Shown here in pieces: positions 45,664-55,253 of a stretch of DNA of 64,000 nucleotides (position 1 is its first letter; each line of letters begins with the position of its first letter). Location: positions 62,001 to 126,000 of the forward strand of contig CAZGZC010000002.1 of assembly GCA_964529685.1 (NCBI GenBank), written 5' to 3'. The DNA comes from JALQUO01 sp964529685. Its GTDB lineage: Bacteria; Pseudomonadota; Alphaproteobacteria; Rickettsiales; Midichloriaceae. The notes beneath the pieces were generated by a model. It was not told the origin of the DNA. It saw nothing but the letters and a program-made list of their open reading frames with translations, and did not search any database. The position numbers and the translations under genes were made by a program.

Positions 45664-46246
45664 ATTTATATTTTATTTTGTTTTCTCCTAATGTTTTTAT
45701 TATATTTCTCGTATAATATAAAGGTAAACCCAACACATTACTCTCACTATCTCCACTAATCATGGTTACAAAAGATGATGCCATACCTGCTAATGTATAC
45801 CCTCCTGCCTTGCTATACCATTGCTTTTTATCTGATATAAATTCTTCTATATCTTCATTTGATAGAACTTTAAACTTAATAGTTGTAGTTCCTAGCTTGG
45901 TAATAACTTTATCACTTCTCATTCCACATATAGCTGTATAAGTCTTATGACGTCTCCCTGATAGCTTATCTAAGCAAAACCTCACGTCTTTTTCTGTCAT
46001 AGTCTTTGGTAGCTGTAGCCTACCTCTAGCACAAACTGTGTCTGCTGCAATCACTAGATCTTGTGGATGCATTGCACTTATTTTGCTTGCCTTAGCTATA
46101 GCTAATCTTACCGCTGTTTTGTGTGGTAATTCACCTTTTAGCGGTGTTTCATCAATCTCTGGATGAACTATCATATCCGGTCTATATCCAATCTTCTCAA
46201 GTAAACTTATCCTTGAGGAGGATGATGAGCCTAGTATTAGTTCCAT
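45656..46246 (-). CDS. maf: Maf-like nucleoside triphosphate pyrophosphatase
   Basis: A Maf/HAM1-related pyrophosphatase that hydrolyses non-canonical or dTTP/UTP-type nucleotides. The 196 residues have the conserved ILGSSSSSRISLLEKIGY start, HPEIDETP, VIAADTVC and the LSGRRHKTYT motif. It starts at the base where the infA stop ends and its 3' end overlaps prfB. Infer housecleaning of modified nucleotides. Confidence 0.92.
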   Translation of the reverse strand: MELILGSSSSSRISLLEKIGYRPDMIVHPEIDETPLKGELPHKTAVRLAIAKASKISAMHPQDLVIAADTVCARGRLQLPKTMTEKDVRFCLDKLSGRRHKTYTAICGMRSDKVITKLGTTTIKFKVLSNEDIEEFISDKKQWYSKAGGYTLAGMASSFVTMISGDSESNVLGLPLYYTRNIIKTLGENKIKYKYE

Positions 46247-46515
46247 TATACACCTCCTGTGCGATTATTAGCTGCTTCTAGCTCTGCAAATGAGTCATAT
46301 TTATGACGCTTTACAACACGTCCTTTTGTTAGATCATATGGTGTAATCTCAACTGTAACTATATCTCCTGTTAAGATCCTTATCTTATTCTTTCTCATTT
46401 TCCCTGAAGTATACGCAATTATTTGATGACCATTTTCTAGTTCAATACGAAATGTTGCATTTGGGAGTAGTTCCAGGACTTTCCCATTAAATTCAATTAA
46501 ATCTTCTTTTGACAT
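46246..46515 (-). CDS. infA: translation initiation factor IF-1
   Basis: IF-1 binds the 30S A-site during initiation. The 89 residues include the S1-like core MSKEDLIEFNGKVLEL, ATFRIELENGHQIIAYTSGK, MRKNKIRILTGDIVTVEITP and YDLTKGRVVKR, then a 17-residue extension beyond the usual 72. It is followed by maf with a one-base overlap, an arrangement common in alphaproteobacteria. Confidence 0.96.
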   Translation of the reverse strand: MSKEDLIEFNGKVLELLPNATFRIELENGHQIIAYTSGKMRKNKIRILTGDIVTVEITPYDLTKGRVVKRHKYDSFAELEAANNRTGGV

Positions 46516-46520
46516 ATTTT

Positions 46521-47117
46521 TTATATTTGTTCAACTCTTATTACTTCTGGTATATAGTATTGGAGCATATTCTCTATTCCATCCTTTAAAGTTAAGATAG
46601 CACTAGGGCAGCCAGAACATGCCCCTTGCATTTCAACATATACAATTCCATCTTTGTAGCTGTGGAAAGTTATATCTCCTCCATCTTGTGCTACAGCTGG
46701 CCTAACTTTTTCATCTATAACTTCAACTATTTGTCTTACTATTTCCTGCTCATCAACTGATAAATATGATATGTTAGATGCTTTCTTTTGAGATACTTCA
46801 ACTATAGGTAAGCCAGTTATCGCATAGTCTACAACTGTCGCTACTACAATTGCCTTGAGAGACGGCCAGTTAACCAAGTCTGATTTAGTAATTGATATGA
46901 AATCATGTCCAAAAAATATATTTTCAATACCTTCAATCTCAATTAGCTTTTGTGCAAGCTTAGATATAGCACAATCTTCAACAGTTCTAAATGATGCTGT
47001 TTGTCCATGAGGCATAATCTCTACTCCAGGTAGAAACTTTAATGTGCTCGGATTAGGCGTTTCCTCTATTTGAATAAACATATAATTTTTATATTGACTA
47101 ATACCATAAATTTTCAT
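46521..47117 (-). CDS. nfuA: NifU-like iron-sulfur scaffold protein (Nfu)
   Basis: An Fe-S carrier that delivers clusters to enzymes such as aconitase. The 198 residues have the N-terminal Nfu domain (FIQIEETPNPSTLKFLPG) and C-terminal NifU domain with the cluster-binding CxxC (MQGACSGCPSA). The annotated start overlaps queC by four bases (ATGA). An internal Met at 47081 begins exactly where typical Nfu proteins start and could be the real start. The gene name is by family; some call it nfu. Confidence 0.9.
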   Translation of the reverse strand: MKIYGISQYKNYMFIQIEETPNPSTLKFLPGVEIMPHGQTASFRTVEDCAISKLAQKLIEIEGIENIFFGHDFISITKSDLVNWPSLKAIVVATVVDYAITGLPIVEVSQKKASNISYLSVDEQEIVRQIVEVIDEKVRPAVAQDGGDITFHSYKDGIVYVEMQGACSGCPSAILTLKDGIENMLQYYIPEVIRVEQI

Positions 47118-47788
47118 TGATATTGAGCTGAGTCTCTCATATTGTTAGCCTTGAACCCTTCAAGTCGTAGAATGCAAGCATCACACTGTCCGCAAGCTGA
47201 GCCATTTTTATCTGGATCATAGCAACTTAAAGTATCACTATAATCAACTCCAAGTCTTGTACCTTTAGCTATTATCTCAGACTTACTCATATAAAGGAGA
47301 GGTGCTTCAACTTCTATAGTCAACTCACCTTTAACTCCTGCAGCAGTCGCAAGATTAGCCAGCTCATTGAATTTATCTAGATACTCTGGCCTGCAATCAG
47401 GATATCCGCTATAGTCAATTGCATTTATACCAATAAATATCTTAGATGCCCCAATAACTTCAGCATAGCCTAGTGCATAAGATAGAAATATAGTGTTTCT
47501 AGCTGGTACATAACTTAGCGGTATATTTGCCTTATTTATTCCATCTTTATTTACCTGCAATTTATTATCGGTTAATGCAGATCCTCCAATAGCCTTTATA
47601 TCAATGTTAACTATACAATGATTCTTTATACAATATTTTTTACAGATTTTCTTGGCTGAATCAATTTCAACTGAGTGCTTTTGTCCATAATTAAATGTTA
47701 GAGGATATACTTGATAGCCTCTTTCCTGAGTGATTCTAACAATTGTAGTTGAATCAAGGCCGCCACTAAGTAGTACTACAGCTTTCAT
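47114..47788 (-). CDS. queC: 7-cyano-7-deazaguanine synthase QueC
   Basis: QueC converts 7-carboxy-7-deazaguanine and ammonia with ATP to preQ0 in queuosine synthesis, acting right after QueE. The 224 residues carry the PP-loop SGGLDSTT at the N-terminus, FNYGQKHSVE, and the C-terminal zinc cysteines CYDPDKNGSACGQCDAC. It precedes the nfu gene with a four-base overlap. Confidence 0.95.
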   Translation of the reverse strand: MKAVVLLSGGLDSTTIVRITQERGYQVYPLTFNYGQKHSVEIDSAKKICKKYCIKNHCIVNIDIKAIGGSALTDNKLQVNKDGINKANIPLSYVPARNTIFLSYALGYAEVIGASKIFIGINAIDYSGYPDCRPEYLDKFNELANLATAAGVKGELTIEVEAPLLYMSKSEIIAKGTRLGVDYSDTLSCYDPDKNGSACGQCDACILRLEGFKANNMRDSAQYQ

Positions 47789-48197
47789 TTTTTTATACTT
47801 TTTACAAGAATTTTAGATAGAAATCAATAATTTCCTTAAACAAGGACAATATGAAGAATGACTTTTAACAGCTATCCTATAGCTTATATCCAAGATATAT
47901 TTCTCAACCTAGTCATTGAGTGAATAAAATAGCTCTTCATATACATTGATTTTGCTAAGTAGAGTACTCTATCTACGTCTTTTAATCTATCTGTGATCAG
48001 ATCATAACTGCTGATTGTCCAGTATATACCACCACTATGATAGTGTATGCTCACCTCAGGATTTATCATGTTCTAGCTCATTCTCTTAAGAAGGTTACTT
48101 GATAACCTACTTATCATAAACCATACTGATGAATTTTCCATTTAAATCTGTAAGGGTTTTGAATTTTTCTAGAAGAAAAAACTCAGAAAATGTCAAA
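47789..48197. other. gene-poor region with a doubtful 61-codon frame
   Basis: About 410 bases between queC and rplL. A minus-strand frame at 47884-48069 reads MINPEVSIHYHSGGIYWTIS onward and could be a small gene or remnant; I do not recognise it and give it little weight. Nothing else is seen. Confidence 0.3.
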
Positions 48198-48569
48198 CTA
48201 CTTGAGTTCAATTTTAGCACCAGCTGCTTCAAGAATTTTCTTTATCTTGTCAGCTTCTTCTTTAGAAGCACCAGCTTTGATTGTTTGAGGCAGGCTCTCT
48301 ACAAGTGTTTTAGCTTGAGGTAATGTTAACTGAGGAGATACTTCACGAACAGCTTTGATAACGTCTAGCTTCTTACCACCATCAGATGTTAAAATTATAT
48401 CAAATTCTGTTTTTTCTTCTGCAGCTGCACTACTATTAGTTGCAACAGCAACAGCAACAGGAGCAGCTGCACTTACTCCCCAATGGTCTTCTAAAGCTTT
48501 AGATAGTTCAGCAGCTTCCAGTACTGTGAGTTTTGATAACTCAACTACAAGGTTTTCTATTTTTGACAT
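48198..48569 (-). CDS. rplL: 50S ribosomal protein L7/L12
   Basis: The stalk protein that recruits translation GTPases. The 123 residues contain the N-terminal dimerisation domain (NLVVELSKLTVLEAAELSKAL), an Ala/Val-rich hinge, and the C-terminal domain (FDIILTSDGGKKLDVIKAVRE). rplJ, normally directly upstream, is missing here, and rpoB does not follow, so the usual rplJL-rpoBC cluster is broken. The gene itself looks intact. Confidence 0.97.
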   Translation of the reverse strand: MSKIENLVVELSKLTVLEAAELSKALEDHWGVSAAAPVAVAVATNSSAAAEEKTEFDIILTSDGGKKLDVIKAVREVSPQLTLPQAKTLVESLPQTIKAGASKEEADKIKKILEAAGAKIELK

Positions 48570-48706
48570 TTTAAATTTCAGTAAAAAAATTTTGTTTTTT
48601 ATTCAATTTTACATTTACAGTCATCCACCAAAATAGGTAGTAGAAGCAAGACTGATTTTACTTAAGTTATTATATTAATTTCTTTCTTAAAGCAAGAGGC
48701 AATTGA

Positions 48707-48994
48707 TTATGCCTGAGCTAATTTATTTGTCTTAAAAAGACCAAGCATTTTAGCTGCAATACAGATAGAAACAGCAGCGTATCCGAAGCAAGGATCAAAT
48801 AATACAATCATTTCATGATCATGTGCATTACCACCAGCAGCAGTACCTATTGCAGAAAGAATCAATAATAGTGGATCAAGCTGCTTAATTATCAGAATTT
48901 GTTTTTTGAACAACTTCCACATAACTTGTGTACTGATAATTGCCATAATGAGAATTAAAGGTAAGAAATGAAAAGCTTCTATAATTATATGCAT
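48707..48994 (-). CDS. small membrane protein of unknown function
   Basis: A 95-residue protein with hydrophobic segments at about 8-26, 42-58 and 68-88 and a HDHEM segment between the last two. No family is recognised. It lies upstream of rplL, in the place where rplJ would be expected. Hydrophobicity and lack of stops favour a real gene. Confidence 0.5.
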   Translation of the reverse strand: MHIIIEAFHFLPLILIMAIISTQVMWKLFKKQILIIKQLDPLLLILSAIGTAAGGNAHDHEMIVLFDPCFGYAAVSICIAAKMLGLFKTNKLAQA

Positions 48995-49115
48995 AACTAT
49001 TTTGTTTATATATATGTTATTTGCTTTGTGTAAAAAAGCTAAGGTATATCTTTATACTAAAAAATAATCTCTGTAAACAATTTTTTCTTATATATGGTGG
49101 AATTTTTTTTCGCGA

Positions 49116-50579
49116 TCATTTCATTGGAGAGTCTTCATCTTGCTTCAAGCTTGATACATTACCATGTATCAAGTTAACAATTTTATTATCTCCAACTTTA
49201 GGAATGCCAAGGAGTGTTCTTATCTTTCTATACAAAGCTGCACGATCAACTCCCATGAATCTTGCAGTTTTGGCAACATTATTAGAAAACCTTTTCAATT
49301 GAGCTTTTATATATTCTATATCAAAATGTTTCTTGGCGCTTTTATAATCCTTATCTAAATACTTTGCAATACTAGCAAAACTAGCAAAGTCTGTTTTCAT
49401 CGTATCAACTATATTTGGATGGATCATATTAACACTCAAAACATTCTCATCATTAATCTTCATCATCATGACTGCATATTCAGCGGTATTACATAACTCT
49501 TGAGTGTTACAAGGCCAGCTATAGCCTATTAAAGCATGTTTAATACTATCTATATTAATCTCAGAGCTTATACCATAATAATTCTGTCCTGCTGATATAA
49601 AAAGATTTATAATATCATCAATTCGAGTTCTTAAAGGAGGCACAGATAGGTTTTTAACGTTTAACCTGTGGTATAGCATTTCATTTAATGATCGATTTTT
49701 AATCAGATCAGTAACTTCAGTGCCACTTCTTAATTCAAAAGTTGCTATAAATCTTACATCGAATTTTATAAGTTTATTATTTCTTATAATCCCATTTTTT
49801 TGTAAGGATTCGAGGAGTTTTAATTGGATTGTAGTAGATATTCTGTGAAGGTTTTCAAGTACTATTGTTCCACCATTTGCTCTTTCAAAGATAGATTGTT
49901 CTTTATCTGTACCGAAAATTACTTCTAATGCAGAACCTTGATTTTTATTTAAAAATGAAGAAAGTGTAATGAATGGCTTTCGTGATCTTGATGATTGATC
50001 ATGTATCTCTTTAGCTATAAAAGATGTTTGTGAACCTATCTCACCCTCTATAATTGCTCTGCAGTTTGATATCGCTACTGATTTTATTTCTGTTCTTAGT
50101 TTGAAAGCAGCTTTTGATACGCCGTTAGAGAGTTTGAAAATTGAATTATTATTTGTATTGTGCTGAAGATAAGAATTAATATCAACTAACTCTTTTGCTT
50201 CTAAAGCACGCTTAACAACTATAAGAAGTTTCTCAGCTTTAAAAGGTTTTTCTATAAAATCATATGCACCTAAGCGAATTGTTGAAGCTGCAAGTTCAAC
50301 ATTTGCATGACCACTAATCATAATGATTGGTATATCATTAAACTTTTGCCTGATCTGTTTTAATAATCCTATTCCATCTAGATGTTTATGACCCAACCAT
50401 ATATCTAAAATTACAAGATGAGGACGTACTTTTTCTATAGCTTCGTAAGCAGTTGCTGTAGATACAGCAACTGTTACGTTATACCCTTGCTCGCGAAGGA
50501 TATCTCTCATAATCTCACATATTTCGTGGTTATCTTCAACTACAAGTATGTCTTTTACAGTTGTCATCTTTCCTTTCAA
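49116..50579 (-). CDS. ntrX: NtrX-like response regulator with degenerate AAA+ domain
   Basis: A 487-residue response regulator. The receiver has Glu15/Asp16, the phosphorylation Asp59 and Lys111. The central sigma-54-activator domain has lost its nucleotide motifs: the Walker A reads GEIGSQTS (no GxxGxGK) near 179-186, the Walker B reads GGTIVLENL near 236-244, and GAFTGA is absent. A Fis-type HTH (NNVAKTARFMGVDRAALYRK) closes the protein. It is the NtrX of a histidine-kinase pair (NtrY) seen in Rickettsiales that lack sigma-54. It probably acts as a repressor or activator without ATPase action. Confidence 0.85.
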   Translation of the reverse strand: MKGKMTTVKDILVVEDNHEICEIMRDILREQGYNVTVAVSTATAYEAIEKVRPHLVILDIWLGHKHLDGIGLLKQIRQKFNDIPIIMISGHANVELAASTIRLGAYDFIEKPFKAEKLLIVVKRALEAKELVDINSYLQHNTNNNSIFKLSNGVSKAAFKLRTEIKSVAISNCRAIIEGEIGSQTSFIAKEIHDQSSRSRKPFITLSSFLNKNQGSALEVIFGTDKEQSIFERANGGTIVLENLHRISTTIQLKLLESLQKNGIIRNNKLIKFDVRFIATFELRSGTEVTDLIKNRSLNEMLYHRLNVKNLSVPPLRTRIDDIINLFISAGQNYYGISSEINIDSIKHALIGYSWPCNTQELCNTAEYAVMMMKINDENVLSVNMIHPNIVDTMKTDFASFASIAKYLDKDYKSAKKHFDIEYIKAQLKRFSNNVAKTARFMGVDRAALYRKIRTLLGIPKVGDNKIVNLIHGNVSSLKQDEDSPMK

Positions 50580-50595
50580 TTATTAAATTTAAATT

Positions 50596-51297
50596 TTATT
50601 TATCACTATTATGCTGACTAAGCCATAAAGGATTTTTTATCTTTTCCAGCATAATACTATGTAGTTTCATATCAGAATCAGATAAATGGAATAATCTTGT
50701 ATTATAAGATTCTTCTACTAATTCCTTATTATCATAATGTTTTTTATCTAAAGGTTCAAGAAATATTTTTTGCTGAATATTTCCTTGCAAGTAAGTGTAT
50801 ACATTTGCCAACAGTTTAGCATCTATCAGCGCTCCATGTAGTTTTCTCTTAGATAAATTAATATTAAATCTCTTACAAAGAGCATCAAGAGATGCCGGAC
50901 TTCCTGGGAATTTTTTCTTCGCGATTATCAACGTATCTACTACCTTGTCAAGCACTATTTCATTCAATCCACATTTGATAAATTCACTATTTAGAAATTT
51001 TATATCAAATCCTAATCCATTATGGGCAACTACTTTCGCCCCTCCTATAAACTCACGCAAAGCCTTAGCAATTTCTACAAATATAGGTTTACTTATTAAA
51101 AAATCATCCTGTATTCCATGGACTTTAATTGCCTCCTGATCTATTTTTCTTTGAGGGTTAATATAGACATGAAACTCTCTTCCGGTTAGTTTTCTATTCC
51201 TTAACTCAATACAACCAACTTCAATTATTCTATGACCTTCTTTGATATTTAATCCCGTGGTTTCTATATCTAGAACTATTTCAACTAAATCATTCAT
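50596..51297 (-). CDS. dnaQ: DNA polymerase III epsilon subunit
   Basis: The 3'-5' proofreading exonuclease of the replicase. The 233 residues have ExoI (LDIETTGLN), ExoII (HNGLGFDIKFLNSE) and ExoIII (HGALIDAKLLANVY, HxAxxD). The C-terminal part is a clamp/polymerase-binding tail. It overlaps coaE by four bases, the usual dnaQ-coaE pairing in alphaproteobacteria. Confidence 0.95.
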   Translation of the reverse strand: MNDLVEIVLDIETTGLNIKEGHRIIEVGCIELRNRKLTGREFHVYINPQRKIDQEAIKVHGIQDDFLISKPIFVEIAKALREFIGGAKVVAHNGLGFDIKFLNSEFIKCGLNEIVLDKVVDTLIIAKKKFPGSPASLDALCKRFNINLSKRKLHGALIDAKLLANVYTYLQGNIQQKIFLEPLDKKHYDNKELVEESYNTRLFHLSDSDMKLHSIMLEKIKNPLWLSQHNSDK

Positions 51298-51881
51298 CTA
51301 AGATGTAACATAATTTCACTTAATTGTTTTTTTACAACACTTTTTCTTACATCTGTATATATGATAAATGTACTTCTAGCAACTCTTTCATCATTACTTA
51401 TCTGTTTAGAAATAAGTAAATTGATCATTTTATCAGTCATTTTTTTATTGCGTTGTTTAGCTCTTTTTATTTGAAGATATTTCTCACAAACAGTTGATAT
51501 AATGATGATTTCATAATTACTTAAAGTCAATTGAACATTTTTTTCAAAGAAGAGAGGGATTTCAAGAATTGACGGCTTTTCTCTATTAGTATTAGCTTTT
51601 AACCATGCATCTCTAAATTTTCTGATTTGAGGATATAATATTTCTTCCATTATAGCTAAGATTTGCTCTGTATCTTCTATAGCCTTCTTCAATTCTGTTA
51701 AGCTTGCTATACTATTCAAATTGCATCTTGCATTTATCTCTTCTAGGAAGGCTTGAGATGATATAATTTCATTTACAATATCATCTGATCTCAGTATTGA
51801 ATAACCAAACTTAGCAAGATATTCTGTTATAAATGATTTACCACTTGCTATACCTCCAGTAATAACAACAATTTTTACCAT
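51294..51881 (-). CDS. coaE: dephospho-CoA kinase
   Basis: The last step of coenzyme A synthesis. The 195 residues include P-loop VITGGIASGKSFITE, YSILRSDDIVNEI (nucleotide/dephospho-CoA contacts), ILEIPLFFEK and KRAKQRNK. It is followed by dnaQ with an ATGA overlap. Confidence 0.94.
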   Translation of the reverse strand: MVKIVVITGGIASGKSFITEYLAKFGYSILRSDDIVNEIISSQAFLEEINARCNLNSIASLTELKKAIEDTEQILAIMEEILYPQIRKFRDAWLKANTNREKPSILEIPLFFEKNVQLTLSNYEIIIISTVCEKYLQIKRAKQRNKKMTDKMINLLISKQISNDERVARSTFIIYTDVRKSVVKKQLSEIMLHLR

Positions 51882-51950
51882 ATGCTATTGTTTAACTTTA
51901 AGATCCATTAGTACTAATATAAACAATATTTAAATTAAAATGTACAAACC

Positions 51951-52580
51951 ATGCTTGATAGAAATGAAATATTAGCTATTTTTGAAAGGTTTCAAAACGA
52001 TTCTCCAAATCCTCAAACAGAATTAAAATATAGCTCAACATTCACTCTTCTCATTGCAGTTCTATTATCAGCACAAGCAACAGATAAAATGGTTAATAAA
52101 ATTACAGAAAACCTATTTGCAGTTGCTGACACACCAGAGAAAATGATCGAACTTGGAGAAGAGGGAATAAAAAAATATATAAGATCTATAAATTATTTTA
52201 ATAATAAAGCTAAAAACATCTTTTTTATTAGTAAAATCTTAGTGGATAAATACATCTCGGAAGTACCTAATACTTTTGAAGAACTAGTATCTTTACCTGG
52301 AATAGGAGTTAAATCTTCAAATGTCATCTTGAATACCGCTTTTAATCATAATAGGATTGCAGTTGATACTCATGTTTTTAGGGTAAGTAATAGAGTCGGC
52401 TTATGTAAAACTAACAAACCTAAGGAAACTGAAAAAGCTTTATTAGAAGCTGTACCTGAAAAATTTTTAAAAAATGCACACCATTGGCTTGTTTTGCATG
52501 GTAGATATATCTGTAAGGCTAGAAAACCCTTATGTAAAGAATGTAAAATAAAAGATTTATGTATTTATTACAATTCATAA
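51951..52580 (+). CDS. nth: endonuclease III
   Basis: A DNA glycosylase/AP lyase for oxidised pyrimidines. The 209 residues contain the HhH motif LPGIGVKSSNVIL with catalytic Lys, the AVDTHVFRV segment with the active-site Asp, and the [4Fe-4S] loop CKARKPLCKECKIKDLC (C-X6-C-X2-C-X5-C). Divergent from coaE. It overlaps the start of the repeat/ankyrin gene by 22 bases. Confidence 0.97.
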   Translation: MLDRNEILAIFERFQNDSPNPQTELKYSSTFTLLIAVLLSAQATDKMVNKITENLFAVADTPEKMIELGEEGIKKYIRSINYFNNKAKNIFFISKILVDKYISEVPNTFEELVSLPGIGVKSSNVILNTAFNHNRIAVDTHVFRVSNRVGLCKTNKPKETEKALLEAVPEKFLKNAHHWLVLHGRYICKARKPLCKECKIKDLCIYYNS

Positions 52581-54065
52581 AAATAACAAAAAAGATATTA
52601 GCAAATAGGCTTCTGACTAGGCTTATTATTTTTTTGTTTACAAACTTAAATCCTTTTATAAGTGGATTTTGTGAGGATAATTATACAAAAAAGCAGAATT
52701 TTACATCAACATCAGATATTTCTATACAATCTTTAATCCTCCAGAATTCTACGAAAGCTGCAACAGATAAAAACGAAGCTAAACCACCAGTTGTAGAAGC
52801 ACCTAAAGTTATAAACGAAGCTAAACCACCAGTTGTAGAAGCACCTAAAGTTATAAACGAAGCTAAACCACCAGTTGTAGAAGCACCTAAAGTTATANNN
52901 NNNNNNNNNNNNNNNNNNNNNNNNNNNNNNNNNNNNNNNNNNNNNNNNNNNNNNNNNNNNNNNNNNNNNNNNNNNNNNNNNNNNNNNNNNNNNNNNNAAC
53001 GAAGCTAAACCACCAGTTGTAGAAGCACCTAAAGTTATAAACGAAGCTAAACAACCAGTTGTAGATATACCTAAAGTTATAAACGAAGCTAAACAACCAG
53101 TTGTAGATATACCTAAAGTTATAAACGAAGCTAAACCACCAGTTGTAGAAGCACCTAAAGTTATAAACGAAGCTAAACCACCAGTGATAGAGGGGCAAAA
53201 ACACAATTTACATGATATAAAAGAAGAAGAAATTATCATTCAAGAAGTAATTTTAGACAGCAGCCTTCAAGAGCGTCCTATATATGATTATAAAACAATA
53301 ACTCTCTCACCAAATATTAATAAGAAGGAGTATTCAGAAAAAAATAGGCATCTCCCAAAGGTTTTTTATCAAAGTGAATACACAGAACTTTTATTTGATG
53401 CCGTTAAAGGCAATGATATACAGGGAATTAAATCATTGCTTCAGAGTGGGGCTAACATAAATGCTCAAGAGATTACCAGTGGTTACACACCAGTTATGTT
53501 TGCAATCAAATATAATAGAATTAAAGCTCTTAGGTCATTAATTCTCAATGGAGCAGATCTTCTAAAGCAAAATCTACAAGGGCAGACAGCTCTTCATGTA
53601 GCTGCTATTACTGGTAATTCACAGGCAATTGAAGTACTTATGAATGCAGGTGCAAATCCGGCTATTAAGGACAAAAAAGGTAATAGAGTTGCAGATTATA
53701 TGAAGCAAAACATGAAAGATGCAGCTCTTATAATGGCTAATAATTATCAAAATAAAACTAAAGCTCTGATAGATTTTGTTGGACTTAGTGCTTACGATGC
53801 AGTTAAATATGCTATAGATAACGGCGCAAAAATTAATGAAAAAGATGATATAGGTAGTGACGGAGATACAGCTTTGATTATAGCTATAAAGTGTCAAGAT
53901 ATAAAAATGGTTTCACTACTTTTAAATCACGGTGCAGGATTACATATTAGGAATAAAAAAGGAAAAAGTCCTATGCAGGTTGCAATAGATCTCAAAAATC
54001 ATGAGATAATTGCCATTCTACAGACAGTTAAGATAAACAGGGAGATGACTGCCATTAAACAGTAA
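52559..54065 (+). CDS. tandem-repeat and ankyrin-repeat secreted protein (interrupted by assembly gap)
   Basis: One gene broken by 100 N. The N-terminus has a basic and hydrophobic signal-like segment (residues 15-40, LLTRLIIFLFTNLNPF). Then follow 14-residue repeats NEAKPPVVEAPKVI, three before the gap and four plus a partial one after it, with variants QPVVDIP. The C-terminal half has four to five ankyrin repeats (GYTPVMFAIKYNRIKALRSL, GQTALHVAAITGNSQAIEVL and others to about 54000). Ankyrin/tandem-repeat proteins of Rickettsiales often bind host targets. Start codon overlaps nth by 22 bases. The frame over the gap cannot be read. Confidence 0.8.
52772..53165 (+). repeat. 42-bp tandem repeat array
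   Basis: Units of 42 bases encode NEAKPPVVEAPKVI. Three identical or near-identical units lie at 52772-52897 and four at 52998-53165 (two of the latter carry the QPVVDIP variant). A degenerate unit follows. The gap starts and ends exactly at unit borders. Confidence 0.97.
52898..52997. other. assembly gap of 100 N
   Basis: A run of exactly 100 N inside the tandem repeat. The round number shows a placeholder of unknown length; true repeat count is not known. Confidence 0.99.
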
Positions 54066-54618
54066 ATCTATCTGATTTACGCAATTTTTTACTGAAAAGG
54101 AACTTTTTGTTGCTTTTTTATCCCCTAAGTTGCTTCATGGCATTCTTGAACCACTATCATCTAATTTGATTGATTCCTAAGGTGATTTATTTAGTATGAA
54201 ACAGTTCTTAATCAATTTATAGATCTATTATAACATGTTTGTATAGAGATACATCTATCACACCGAGTAAAGAGATTAACATCTTGATTCTTCTGTTCTA
54301 TACTGTGCTTGTTGTAAATCAAGAAGCTGATTTAGTCTACAAAAAATCTGTAAAGGTTTTATTAACTTTACTCACTTTGCAAAATTATTGTTGATAAATC
54401 TTTTCTCTCTGTTATAGATTGATATTAACTTCCGGCAATTAACTGGAGTCTGAGCTGTCACTTTTAAACTCTCTTTTGATTGTATAAGATGAATTGTTCT
54501 GTTCCTCTTGATAATGAATATCAACCACGGTATTTGAATTACTGGTTTTAATGCACTAGATTTCTCCTCTACTTATAAAAGGATTTTTGAGCATGCTTTG
54601 AAAAAATTGCTAAAAAAC
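54066..54618. other. gene-free region
   Basis: About 550 bases between the ankyrin gene and rpmA. A 50-codon open stretch on the plus strand (about 54236-54390, with ITPSKEINILILLFYTVLV) could be a remnant, but there is no start and no recognisable homologue. No RNA family seen. Confidence 0.35.
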
Positions 54619-54885
54619 CTACTCGTCAGTAACAACGCTAACGAAAGTTCTTTCAAAACCATTGTGTGTCTTGCGATAGAACTTAACTCTTCCAACTACT
54701 AATGAGAAAATTGTATGATCTTTGCCAATACCAACATTAACACCTGGCTTCCATTTTGTGCCACGTTGTCTAACAATGATATTGCCCGGTATGACTTTCT
54801 GTTCACCAAATTTCTTAACACCTAATCTACGACCAGCTGAGTCGCGACCATTACGGGTAGTGCCACCCGCTTTCTTGGTTGCCAT
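54619..54885 (-). CDS. rpmA: 50S ribosomal protein L27
   Basis: An 88-residue protein of the peptidyl-transferase region. ATKKAGGTTRNGRDSAGRRLGVKK is the near-universal N-terminus (shown here in shortened form as TTRNGRDSAGRRLGVKKFG). VIPGNIIVRQRGTKW follows. It sits 6 bases after rplU in the normal rplU-rpmA order; obgE does not follow. Confidence 0.97.
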   Translation of the reverse strand: MATKKAGGTTRNGRDSAGRRLGVKKFGEQKVIPGNIIVRQRGTKWKPGVNVGIGKDHTIFSLVVGRVKFYRKTHNGFERTFVSVVTDE

Positions 54886-54891
54886 CTTATC

Positions 54892-55179
54892 TTATGCTTT
54901 AATTTCTGTTATTCTAACGACTGTTATATTTTGTCTATGACCGTTCTTTCTACGGTAGTTGTGTCTTCTTTTCTTTTTGAAAACAATAACTTTCTCCGTC
55001 TTACAATGAGACAAAACCTGAGCTTTCACAACTGCAGATGATGAATTTTGTCCATTTACTAAAAGTATTTTTTGAAAAAAAAACTCTTCTCCTACTGCAG
55101 CGCCCAGCTTTTCGATGTTTATTACTTGACCTACAGTGCACATATACTGCTTGGCGCCCTGTTCAATGATGGTGTACAT
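54892..55179 (-). CDS. rplU: 50S ribosomal protein L21
   Basis: A 95-residue large-subunit protein. The C-terminal signature VIVFKKKRRHNYRRKNGHRQ is diagnostic, with MYTIIEQGAKQYMCTVGQVI at the N-terminus. First gene of the rplU-rpmA pair. Confidence 0.95.
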   Translation of the reverse strand: MYTIIEQGAKQYMCTVGQVINIEKLGAAVGEEFFFQKILLVNGQNSSSAVVKAQVLSHCKTEKVIVFKKKRRHNYRRKNGHRQNITVVRITEIKA

Positions 55180-55253
55180 TTTTATGACCTTTTAGTTAAA
55201 ATTTAACATTAGTAATTAATAACATAGTTTGCTTATAGAAGTCAAGATGGATC

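Noticed and set aside
52772..53165. CRISPR array
   Set aside because: Units are 42 bp, contiguous and coding, with no variable spacers and no cas genes.
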